From contig JAFZQO010000010.1 in the NCBI GenBank assembly GCA_017620335.1, forward strand, positions 44,063 to 108,062: a DNA stretch of 64,000 bases, written 5' to 3'. Below the pieces are notes generated by a model that saw only the letters and a program-made list of their open reading frames with translations, had not been told where the DNA came from and did no database searches. Below are positions 49,805 through 57,541 of this stretch, in pieces. Made by a program: the position numbers and the translations under genes. Origin of the DNA: Bacteroidales bacterium. GTDB taxonomy: Bacteria > Bacteroidota > Bacteroidia > Bacteroidales > UBA932. Each line of letters opens with the position of its first letter. The first letter of the stretch is position 1.

Positions 49805-51907
49805 ATGAAAAGACTGATTGTTGCCGTTTCGGCCCTCATCCTCGGCGCCGCCCTGGCGGGAGCGCAGGAGTTCGAACGCGTGCCGCTCGCATGGAAATGG
49901 ATATCTCCGGACGAGGTCGTGTTCACCTACAACGGGTCCTATACAGATGCCGACGCGTTCGCGGTGACCCTGCCGTCCAAGACGGTCGTCAAGGGCGTGA
50001 AGGCTCCGGAGAAGTTCGAGCGCATCCCCCTCCAGCCGGAGGGTGCGGTGAACCTGACCTATTCCCCCGATTCGACCAAGCTCGCCTTCACAAGGGCGAA
50101 CGACCTCTGGGTCGTGGACATAGCCTCCGGCGAGGAGACCCGCCTCACCTTTGACGGTACGGACCTGATACTGAACGGATACGCTTCGTGGGTGTACTAC
50201 GAGGAGATCCTCGGCCGCCCGTCGATGTACAGGGCCTTCTGGTGGTCCCCCGATTCGCGGAAGATAGGTTTCTACCGCTTCGACAACTCCGGCGTGCCGA
50301 TGTTCCCCATCTATTCGCCCTTCGGGCAGGACGGAGAGTTGAACCGGACCCGCTATCCCAAGGCGGGGGAGACCAACCCCGAGGTGAGGATCGGAATCGT
50401 CGACCTGGGTACGCGCGACGTGGTATGGGCCGACTTCGACGAGAAGGAGGACCAGTATTTCGGCATCCCCTTCTGGGGAGCGGACAGCAAGGGCTTCTTC
50501 GTGGCGAGGGAACCCCGCCTTCAGCACGAGCTTGACCTTTACTGCGTCAGTCCAGTAGACGGGTCGAAGAAGCACATCTATCACGAGGAGTATCCCACAT
50601 GGCTGGACTGGCCCGAGGAGATGCGCTTCGGAAAGGACGGGCTGTACATGGTGAGGGCCTTCGAGACCGGCTGGGAGCAGATCTACTACCTGTCCTATGA
50701 CGGTTCCGTGTTCCGTCGCCTGACTGAAGGGGAGAACTGGAGGACCTCCATCGTGAGGATAGACGAGAAGGCCGGAGACGTGTACTTCGTTTCCAACCGG
50801 GATGCCACGGCCAAGGCCGCGCTCTACAAGGTCGACAAGAAGGGTGTCGTCACCGCCCTGACCGACCCCGAGTACAATGTTTCGGGGGTGAAGTTCTCCC
50901 CGGACGGGAAATGGTTCGTCGCATCGCTGTCGAATTTCACCACCCCCACCCAGGTGTGGGTCTATGAGACGGCGAAGGCTGGGCAGGCGTGGAACGCCCG
51001 CAGGGTCCTGGCCGCCGCGAGGAAGGGCGGCCGCCGCGTCAACGAGCGCTATGCCTCGGCCGCCTACAAGGTGGCGGACATGAAGGGCCGCGACTTCGAC
51101 GCTTCGAAGTACGCCCTTCCGCAGATGATCCATATCACCACGGACGACGGGCTGGTAATTCCTGCTTCCGTTACCTATCCCGTGGATTTCGACCCGTCGA
51201 AGAAATATCCCGTCCACTTCGAAATATACGGCGGCCCCAACACCGCTTACGTACGCGAGCGCTGGGTTTCGCCCAACGCCTCGAACCAGTGGTGGAGCGA
51301 CCACGGCATCATCAACGTGACCGCCGACACCCGCGTGGCGGGACACAACGGCCGCGCCGGCACCGACCAGGACTTCCGCAACCTCACGGAGGCTCCGGTC
51401 AAGGATTTCGTGGCCTGGGCGGAGTATTTCCAGGGCCTGCCTTACGTTATCCCGGACAAGATAGGCGTCGAGGGATTCTCGTTCGGAGGCACGATGACCT
51501 CGCTGCTGCTCTTCGAACACTCCGACAAGTTCCATTATGGCATAGCCGGTGGCGGCGTCTATGACTGGATGCTCTACGACAGCCATTATACCGAGCGCTT
51601 CATGGAGACACCCCAGGCCAATCCCGACGGGTACGCCGCGTCCCGGGTCATAAGCGCAGCGGCTTCATATCCTGTCACTTACGACAACAACGACGGTTCC
51701 GTGATGCTGAAGATAACGCATGGTACCGGGGATGACAACGTCCATTTCCAGAATACGCTGCAGCTGGTCGACGAACTGCAGAAGCATGGCAAGTGCTTCG
51801 AACTGATGATCTACCCTGACGGCATGCACGGCTACCGCGGATACCAGGGCCGCCATTCCAACGGGGCGGACCAGGATTTCTGGCTGAAGCACCTGAAAGG
51901 GGAGTGA
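49805..51907 (+). CDS. Dipeptidyl-peptidase IV type S9 peptidase
   Basis: 700 residues: signal peptide (LIVAVSALILGAALAG), an eight-blade-type beta-propeller with SPDSTKLAFTRANDLWV and the Glu-Glu substrate motif in SWVYYEEILGR, and a C-terminal S9 hydrolase domain with YGGPNTAYV, nucleophile Ser in GVEGFSFGGTMTS, Asp in HGTGDDNVHFQNT and His in YPDGMHGYRG. Releases dipeptides (X-Pro) in the periplasm. The frame opens upstream into the helicase gene; ATG 49805 starts the signal peptide. Confidence 0.9.
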   Translation: MKRLIVAVSALILGAALAGAQEFERVPLAWKWISPDEVVFTYNGSYTDADAFAVTLPSKTVVKGVKAPEKFERIPLQPEGAVNLTYSPDSTKLAFTRANDLWVVDIASGEETRLTFDGTDLILNGYASWVYYEEILGRPSMYRAFWWSPDSRKIGFYRFDNSGVPMFPIYSPFGQDGELNRTRYPKAGETNPEVRIGIVDLGTRDVVWADFDEKEDQYFGIPFWGADSKGFFVAREPRLQHELDLYCVSPVDGSKKHIYHEEYPTWLDWPEEMRFGKDGLYMVRAFETGWEQIYYLSYDGSVFRRLTEGENWRTSIVRIDEKAGDVYFVSNRDATAKAALYKVDKKGVVTALTDPEYNVSGVKFSPDGKWFVASLSNFTTPTQVWVYETAKAGQAWNARRVLAAARKGGRRVNERYASAAYKVADMKGRDFDASKYALPQMIHITTDDGLVIPASVTYPVDFDPSKKYPVHFEIYGGPNTAYVRERWVSPNASNQWWSDHGIINVTADTRVAGHNGRAGTDQDFRNLTEAPVKDFVAWAEYFQGLPYVIPDKIGVEGFSFGGTMTSLLLFEHSDKFHYGIAGGGVYDWMLYDSHYTERFMETPQANPDGYAASRVISAAASYPVTYDNNDGSVMLKITHGTGDDNVHFQNTLQLVDELQKHGKCFELMIYPDGMHGYRGYQGRHSNGADQDFWLKHLKGE

Positions 51908-53038
51908 TCAGATACGTTCCGTGACAGCCATCAGGCGCTCCGAGGGGGTGCCGGAATAGTCCGCCGTGAACGCGAATACATGGGCGTCGCCTCCCGGGGT
52001 GACGCCCATCCTTTTTGCGAGGGCGTCACTGCTCACAGGCAGGTTGCGGGCCGTGACCGAGCATCGGGGCAGCGATTTGCCCAGGGCCTTGATGCTACGC
52101 CCGTCAAAGGGTAGTATCTCCTTGATGGAGAATAATTTACCGTATGCCTTAAGACTATCGTCCGGAGATACTGAATAGTATAGATGCGTGAAGCGTCCGA
52201 ACTTGCTGAGGCCCAGCCTGTCGCAGAGGAGGTTGAAGCAGCCGGCCTTGAGGAGGGTGGCGGAGGGTTCGAAGAGCACGCCGGCGGGAGCGGGACGGCC
52301 CGGCAGCAGCCTGGGCTGGGCCGCGCCCTCTTCCTGCGCCGTGAAGCGCAGGCCCTCCGCAACGATGGTATATCCATCGCTCCATCCGCGCTGCATCCAC
52401 ACGAGCAGTTCCTTGCATTCCCCGCCGGATCCTACCACATGCACTTCGCGTACGGTCTCCCCGAGGTGCCTGCAGACCATTGAGATGTCTGCCATGGGGG
52501 AGAGCTTGGCCAGGACGTCTGGCGCGGCGGCGAGGAGCCCGTCCCGCAGGGCCGGGAGGTCTGGGCTGCAGTCTTCCAGCAGGAAGACCTTGCGCCCGGT
52601 CCCGCTCCGCCGCGCCGGGTCCAGGAATATCACGTCCGGCCCGTCCGCCACGAGTCCGGGAAGGCTCTCGGGGGTCACCTCCACGTTGGAGAAGGAAACG
52701 TTGGAAACGCCCAGGCGGGAGAAATTGCGCTCCACCGCCGCAGCGAGTTCCCGGTCCATCTCATTGTACAGGACATGCCCGCAGACGCGGCTGAAGAAGA
52801 AGCAGTCCACCCCGAGACCGCCCGTGAGGTCGGCCAGCAGGCCGCATTCAGGGCAGATCCTCCGCACCAGTGCGGCCTTGTACTCCGCCGTGGCGGAGGA
52901 GCTGCACTGCTCGGTGGAAAGGTGCGACGGGAATTCCATTCCGGGCACGTCCGTCCACTCCGGAACCTTCCTCCGCATCTGCGCGGCGCCGGCTTCGGAA
53001 ATGTCCGAAAGAATGTCCGAAAAACTCTTCTTTTTCAT
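51908..53038 (-). CDS. Class I SAM methyltransferase with THUMP-like domain
   Basis: 376 residues: an N-terminal helical region with HLSTEQCSSSATAEYKA, a Rossmann methyltransferase core with SAM motif LADLTGGLGVDCFFFS and catalytic-like FLDPARRS, and a C-terminal THUMP-like domain. Homologues are annotated as THUMP-like or RNA-methyltransferase-like proteins of Bacteroidota; the substrate is probably RNA (inference). ATG 53038 is used: it follows a TATCTTTG box by 6 bp, and the alternative at 53086 would lie upstream of the box. Converges with the DPP gene with no gap. Confidence 0.8.
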   Translation of the reverse strand: MKKKSFSDILSDISEAGAAQMRRKVPEWTDVPGMEFPSHLSTEQCSSSATAEYKAALVRRICPECGLLADLTGGLGVDCFFFSRVCGHVLYNEMDRELAAAVERNFSRLGVSNVSFSNVEVTPESLPGLVADGPDVIFLDPARRSGTGRKVFLLEDCSPDLPALRDGLLAAAPDVLAKLSPMADISMVCRHLGETVREVHVVGSGGECKELLVWMQRGWSDGYTIVAEGLRFTAQEEGAAQPRLLPGRPAPAGVLFEPSATLLKAGCFNLLCDRLGLSKFGRFTHLYYSVSPDDSLKAYGKLFSIKEILPFDGRSIKALGKSLPRCSVTARNLPVSSDALAKRMGVTPGGDAHVFAFTADYSGTPSERLMAVTERI

Positions 53039-53044
53039 GTCTGC

Positions 53045-53052
53045 AAAGATAG
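53045..53052 (-). promoter_or_regulatory. -7 promoter box (TATCTTTG) for the methyltransferase
   Basis: Perfect TAnnTTTG on the minus strand, only 6 bp before the ATG at 53038, so the transcript would be almost leaderless. Confidence 0.5.
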
Positions 53053-53073
53053 GTATTCTCGAAGATTTTCCGT

Positions 53074-53081
53074 AAATTTGT
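53074..53081 (+). promoter_or_regulatory. -7 promoter box (TAAATTTG) for the phosphoglucomutase gene
   Basis: Perfect TAnnTTTG, 36 bp before the ATG at 53118. Confidence 0.55.
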
Positions 53082-53117
53082 GACACTGACGCACGCTGAT
53101 TCTAAAACCATATATCG

Positions 53118-54782
53118 ATGAAAGATTACAAGGAAGTGGCCCAGAGCTGGCTGGACGGAGATTTCGATCCGGAGACCAAATGCAGGATCATAGAGCTCCG
53201 CAACAACGACCCCGCGGGGTTCGAGGATGCGTTCTACAAGAATCTCGAGTTCGGCACCGGAGGCCTCAGGGGCATCATGGGCGTCGGCACCAACCGCATG
53301 AACAAATACACGGTCGGAATGGCCACGCAGGGACTCGCCAATTACATCCTCAGTCACGTGGAGGGAGACGACATCAAGGTCTGCATCTCCTACGACAGCC
53401 GCAACAACAGCCGCGAGTTCGCCCGCATCGCCGCGGACGTCCTTTCCGCCAACGGCATCCACGTCTACATCTTCGACAACATCCGTCCCACTCCTGAGAT
53501 GAGTTATGCAGTACGCAAGAAGGGCGCCGTCGCCGGCATCATGATCACGGCCTCGCACAACCCCAAGGAGTACAACGGCTATAAGGTCTCATGGTCCGAC
53601 GGAGGCCAGGTGACTTCTCCGGTGGACAAGGAGATCGTGGACGAGGTCGCGAAGATCACCGACCCGTCCCAGGTGAAGTTCAAGGCAGACCTGCGCTGCG
53701 GGGCCATCGACATCATGGGCAGGGATATGGACGAGGCCTACCTCTCCGACCTGCTTTCCCTCTCGCTCAGTCCCGAGGCCAACGCCAGGCACTCCGACAT
53801 CAAGATCGTCTATACGCCGCTGCACGGATGCGGCGTGAGGCTCGTCCCCGAGATCCTCCACCGCGCGGGCTTCAAGAACGTCATCAACGTCCCCGAGCAG
53901 GACGTCAGCGACGGCGATTTCCCGACAGTAGTCTCGCCCAATCCCGAGGAGCCCGCGGCGCTGAAGATGGCCGTGGACAAGGCGGAGGAGACCGGCGCCG
54001 ACATCGTCATCGGCACCGACCCCGACGCGGACCGCATGGGCATCGCCGTCCGCGACAACGACGGTAAGATTGTGCTCTTCAACGGCAACCAGACCGCCTC
54101 GATGCTCACCTATTACATACTCAACCGCTGGAAGGAGCTCGGCAAGCTCGGCGAGGGCAAGTACGTGGTCAAGACCATCGTCACCTCCGAACTCATCACA
54201 GACATCTGCAAGAGCTTCGGCGTTCCCGTGTACAACGTCCTCACCGGCTTCAAGTACATCGCCGAGATTGTCAAGCGCGAGGAGGCCAAGGGCGGAGAGT
54301 TCATCTGCGGCGGCGAGGAGAGCTACGGCTTCAACGTCGGCGAGTTCGTCCGCGACAAGGACGCGCAGGTGTCCTGCCTGATGGTCGCCGAGTGCGCCGC
54401 CTGGGCCGCCGACCAGGGCCTCACCCTGTACCAGCTGATGCAGAAGATCTATTCCGAATACGGCTACCGCAAGGAAGGCCTCGTCTCGCTCGTCCGAAAG
54501 GGCAAGACCGGCGCCGAGGAGATCTCCCGGATCATGGCCGATTTCCGTTCCAACCCTCCCGCGGAGCTATGCGGGTCGCCTGTCACCAAGGTCATCGACT
54601 ACCTCGAGCCCGAAAAGACCGGCCAGCCGAAATCCAATGTCCTGCAGTTCTTCGACGAAGCCGGTGACGTGGTCTCCATCCGTCCTTCCGGCACCGAGCC
54701 CAAGATCAAGTTCTACTTCGGGGCCAAGGGCTCCGACGCCGATGCCAAGATCGGCCAGCTGAAAGCACAACTCGTTAATTGA
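53118..54782 (+). CDS. Phosphoglucomutase/phosphomannomutase
   Basis: 554 residues of the alpha-D-phosphohexomutase family: FGTGGLRGIMGVGTNRMN, ISYDSRNNSREFA, phosphoserine loop MITASHNPKEYNGYKV, metal loop GTDPDADRMGIA, sugar loop GGEESYGFNVGEFVRDKD and phosphate loop RPSGTEPKIKFYF. Interconverts hexose 1- and 6-phosphates for glycogen, envelope sugar and nucleotide-sugar synthesis. The length and loops fit the PgcA/PGM2-like branch, but specificity is not certain. It overlaps the potential TTG start of the next gene. Confidence 0.93.
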   Translation: MKDYKEVAQSWLDGDFDPETKCRIIELRNNDPAGFEDAFYKNLEFGTGGLRGIMGVGTNRMNKYTVGMATQGLANYILSHVEGDDIKVCISYDSRNNSREFARIAADVLSANGIHVYIFDNIRPTPEMSYAVRKKGAVAGIMITASHNPKEYNGYKVSWSDGGQVTSPVDKEIVDEVAKITDPSQVKFKADLRCGAIDIMGRDMDEAYLSDLLSLSLSPEANARHSDIKIVYTPLHGCGVRLVPEILHRAGFKNVINVPEQDVSDGDFPTVVSPNPEEPAALKMAVDKAEETGADIVIGTDPDADRMGIAVRDNDGKIVLFNGNQTASMLTYYILNRWKELGKLGEGKYVVKTIVTSELITDICKSFGVPVYNVLTGFKYIAEIVKREEAKGGEFICGGEESYGFNVGEFVRDKDAQVSCLMVAECAAWAADQGLTLYQLMQKIYSEYGYRKEGLVSLVRKGKTGAEEISRIMADFRSNPPAELCGSPVTKVIDYLEPEKTGQPKSNVLQFFDEAGDVVSIRPSGTEPKIKFYFGAKGSDADAKIGQLKAQLVN

Positions 54783-54790
54783 TACAGACT

Positions 54791-56113
54791 ATGTCGACAT
54801 TCATCCGGAAAGCTTTCGGGTTCGATCCCGAGAAGCACAGTATCCGTACAGAGATTGTAGCGGGTATCACTACGTTCCTTACGATGGCCTACATCCTGGC
54901 CGTCAACCCTTCGATCTTCGGCGCGCTTGACGGCATGCCCAACGGAGCCGTGTTCACGGCGACCGGCCTGGCGGCCATCATAGCCACCCTCGTCATGGCG
55001 TTCTATGCCAAGAAACCGTTCGCCCTGGCCCCCGGCATGGGCCTCAACGCCTTCTTCGTGTACACCGTCTGCCTCACGATGGGCTACAGCTGGAAGTTCG
55101 CCCTGACCGCCGTCCTCATCGAGGGTATCATCTTTATCATCCTCACGCTGACAAAGGTACGCCAGTGGATACTCAACTCCATCCCGATGAGCCTCAAGAA
55201 CGCCATCGGAGCCGGTATCGGACTCTTCATCGCGTTCATCGGCATGCAGAACGCCGGTCTCATCGTCAATTCCGACTCCACCCTCGTGACCCTGGGTGAC
55301 GTCTGCCACGGTTCCGGCCTGCTGGCCGTCATCGGCATCGTCATCACGGCCGTCCTCCTCATCCTGAAGGTACGCGGAGGCATCCTGCTCGGCATCCTGG
55401 TCACCGCCCTCCTTGGCCTTCTCATCAAGGATCCGGCCACCGGAGTCGCCCTCACGCATTTCAGCGGCGTCGTTGACACCCCTCCTTCCGTATCCCCGAT
55501 CTTCATGAAGTTCGAGTGGGCCCACATCCTATCCTGGGACATGCTGGCCGTCGTCTTCACCTTCCTGTTCATCGATATGTTCGACACCATGGGCACCGTG
55601 ATCGGCGTCTCCCAGAAGGCCGGCTTCGTGGATGAGAAGGGCAATGTCGAGGACATCGACAAGGTCTTCATGGCCGACTCCATCGGTACCGTCTGCGGCG
55701 CCTGCCTCGGTACCTCCACCACCACGACCTACGTCGAAAGCTCCGCCGGCGTCGGCGAGGGAGGCCGTACCGGCCTCACCGCCTTCAGCGCCGCGATCTG
55801 CTTCGTGCTCGCGCTCTTCTTCGCCCCGATCTTCCTCGGCATCCCCAGCGCCGCCACCGCTCCCGCCCTCATCCTCGTCGGCGTCATGATGATGGAGCCC
55901 GTCGTCCGCATCGACTGGACCAACTTCCGCGAGGCCATCCCCGCGTTCGTCACCCTCATCCTCATGCCCGTGGCCTACAGCATCTCCGACGGTATCCTCA
56001 TCGGTATGATCACCTACGTTGTCCTCAACGCCCTCACCGGCAAGGCAAAGGAGATCTCGCCCACGATGTGGGTGCTCGCCGTGCTGTTCATAGCACGCTA
56101 CATATTCATCTAA
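54791..56113 (+). CDS. NCS2 family purine permease (AzgA-like)
   Basis: 440 residues, about 13-14 membrane segments. Begins MSTFIRKAFGFDPEKHSIRT with TEIVAGITTFLTMAYILAVNP, the hallmark of the AzgA/GhxP adenine-guanine-hypoxanthine branch; also GMGLNAFFVYTVCLTMGYSW, FDTMGTVIGVSQKAGF and CLGTSTTTTYVESSAGVGEG. Proton-coupled purine uptake. ATG 54791 is preferred to TTG 54779, which overlaps the preceding stop. Converges with nth. Confidence 0.9.
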   Translation: MSTFIRKAFGFDPEKHSIRTEIVAGITTFLTMAYILAVNPSIFGALDGMPNGAVFTATGLAAIIATLVMAFYAKKPFALAPGMGLNAFFVYTVCLTMGYSWKFALTAVLIEGIIFIILTLTKVRQWILNSIPMSLKNAIGAGIGLFIAFIGMQNAGLIVNSDSTLVTLGDVCHGSGLLAVIGIVITAVLLILKVRGGILLGILVTALLGLLIKDPATGVALTHFSGVVDTPPSVSPIFMKFEWAHILSWDMLAVVFTFLFIDMFDTMGTVIGVSQKAGFVDEKGNVEDIDKVFMADSIGTVCGACLGTSTTTTYVESSAGVGEGGRTGLTAFSAAICFVLALFFAPIFLGIPSAATAPALILVGVMMMEPVVRIDWTNFREAIPAFVTLILMPVAYSISDGILIGMITYVVLNALTGKAKEISPTMWVLAVLFIARYIFI

Positions 56114-56116
56114 GGA

Positions 56117-56749
56117 TTATTTCCCGGAATATTCCCGGCACCAGTCGCCCAGGCCGCATTCAGTGCACCTGGGCGACTTTGCCGTACATACGTACCGGCC
56201 GTGGAGGATGAGCCAGTGGTGCGCCACGGCCCGCTTGTCCTCCGGGATATGCCTCTCGAGTTCGGTCTCGACGGCGAGGGGGGTCTTGCCGTCGGAAAGG
56301 CCGAGCCTGTGCGACACGCGGAACACATGCGTGTCCACCGCTATTACAGGTTGATTGTAAACGACTGAGGCTACGACGTTTGCGGTCTTGCGTCCGACTC
56401 CTGGAAGGGTCATGAGGGTATCGATGTCCGAGGGAACCTCTCCGCCGAAATCCGACACAAGCCTCTGCGACAGCGCGATCAGGTGGCGGGTCTTGCTGTT
56501 GGGGTAGGAAACCGAACGGACCAGGTCGAAGACATCCTCGAAGGAGGCGGAAGCCATGCTTTCCGGGGTGGGGAAGTGCCGGAACAACTCCGGGGTGACC
56601 ATGTTGACGCGCTTGTCCGTGCACTGGGCGGAAAGGACCACAGCGACAAGGAGCTGGAAGGTGGAGCCGAAGTGCAGCTCGGTCTCCGCCACCGGCATGT
56701 TTTCCGTGAACCAGCCGATGACTCCGGCGTAGCGTTCGGCCTTCCTCAT
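56117..56749 (-). CDS. nth: Endonuclease III
   Basis: 210 residues; DNA glycosylase/AP lyase for oxidised pyrimidines. HhH motif LPGVGRKTANVV with the catalytic Lys, catalytic Asp in VDTHVFRVSHRLGLS, and 4Fe-4S ligands in the C-x6-C-x2-C-x5-C spacing (CTAKSPRCTECGLGDWC). Overlaps the end of ftsE by ATGA. Confidence 0.95.
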   Translation of the reverse strand: MRKAERYAGVIGWFTENMPVAETELHFGSTFQLLVAVVLSAQCTDKRVNMVTPELFRHFPTPESMASASFEDVFDLVRSVSYPNSKTRHLIALSQRLVSDFGGEVPSDIDTLMTLPGVGRKTANVVASVVYNQPVIAVDTHVFRVSHRLGLSDGKTPLAVETELERHIPEDKRAVAHHWLILHGRYVCTAKSPRCTECGLGDWCREYSGK

Positions 56750-57456
56750 ATCGTCAGGGAGAGGTCGATGACCTCGTCCTCCAGCTTCTCCTTGCAGGTT
56801 TCGTCCTTGCAGACGAACACCCTGCCGGGGTATTTCTCGAAGATGCCGCGGTTGTGGGTGACCATGACGACTGCAGTGCCATCCTCCTTGTTGATGCGGG
56901 TGAGCAGGCGGAGGATGCCGTCGGCGGTCTCGTTGTCGAGGTTGCCTGTGGGCTCGTCGGCGATGATGACAGACGGGCTGTTGAGGATGGAGCGGGCTAT
57001 GGCGATGCGCTGCTGCTCTCCGCCGGAGAGCTGGTGCGGCATCTTGTGGGCCTTGGTTTCCATGCCGACAGCCTGGAGGACCTCAAGGATGCGCTTGTCC
57101 ATGGCCGTCCTGTCCTTCCATCCCGTGGCCTTGAGAACGAACTCGAGGTTGGACTCCACCGTACGGTCCATCAGCAGCTGGAAGTCCTGGAACACCACTC
57201 CGGTCTTCCTCCTGAGGTAGGGTATGTCCTTGGGCCTTATTCCGTTCAGGGAAAATCCGCAGACCGTGCCTTCACCTTCCTTCAGGGGGTTCTCGGCTGT
57301 CATGGTGCGGATGATGGAGGTCTTGCCGGTGCCGACCTTTCCCACGATGTAGACGAAGTCCCCGGGGAAGATGTCCATGTCCAGTCCGTAGATGACTATG
57401 CTCTCGCCGTTGATGATATTGGCATTTCTGAAAGAAATGAGTGGTGTATTGCCCAT
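56746..57456 (-). CDS. ftsE: Cell-division ATPase FtsE-like
   Basis: 236 residues: ABC ATPase with GKVGTGKTSIIRTM (Walker A), QDFQLLMDRTVESNLEFVL, LSGGEQQRIAIARSIL, IIADEPTGNLD and MVTHNRGIFEKYP. The pattern around Q-loop and D-loop fits FtsE, which with FtsX activates peptidoglycan hydrolases at the septum. The upstream frame reaches 57627, but ATG 57456 gives the FtsE N-terminus and follows a promoter box. No ftsX is visible, so LolD-type function cannot be fully excluded. Confidence 0.85.
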   Translation of the reverse strand: MGNTPLISFRNANIINGESIVIYGLDMDIFPGDFVYIVGKVGTGKTSIIRTMTAENPLKEGEGTVCGFSLNGIRPKDIPYLRRKTGVVFQDFQLLMDRTVESNLEFVLKATGWKDRTAMDKRILEVLQAVGMETKAHKMPHQLSGGEQQRIAIARSILNSPSVIIADEPTGNLDNETADGILRLLTRINKEDGTAVVMVTHNRGIFEKYPGRVFVCKDETCKEKLEDEVIDLSLTI

Positions 57457-57484
57457 ATTCGGTGGATTTGGCTCAATTGTTGAG

Positions 57485-57492
57485 CAAATATA
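57485..57492 (-). promoter_or_regulatory. -7 promoter box (TATATTTG) for ftsE-nth
   Basis: Perfect TAnnTTTG on the minus strand, 28 bp before ATG 57456. Confidence 0.6.
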
Positions 57493-57505
57493 GCTTAAAA
57501 ATGTG

Positions 57506-57513
57506 TAAATTTG
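57506..57513 (+). promoter_or_regulatory. -7 promoter box (TAAATTTG) for the TPR gene
   Basis: Perfect TAnnTTTG, 28 bp before ATG 57542; divergent to the ftsE box 13 bp away. Confidence 0.6.
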
Positions 57514-57541
57514 CTGGTTAAAGAGAGATAATTGTTTTTTT

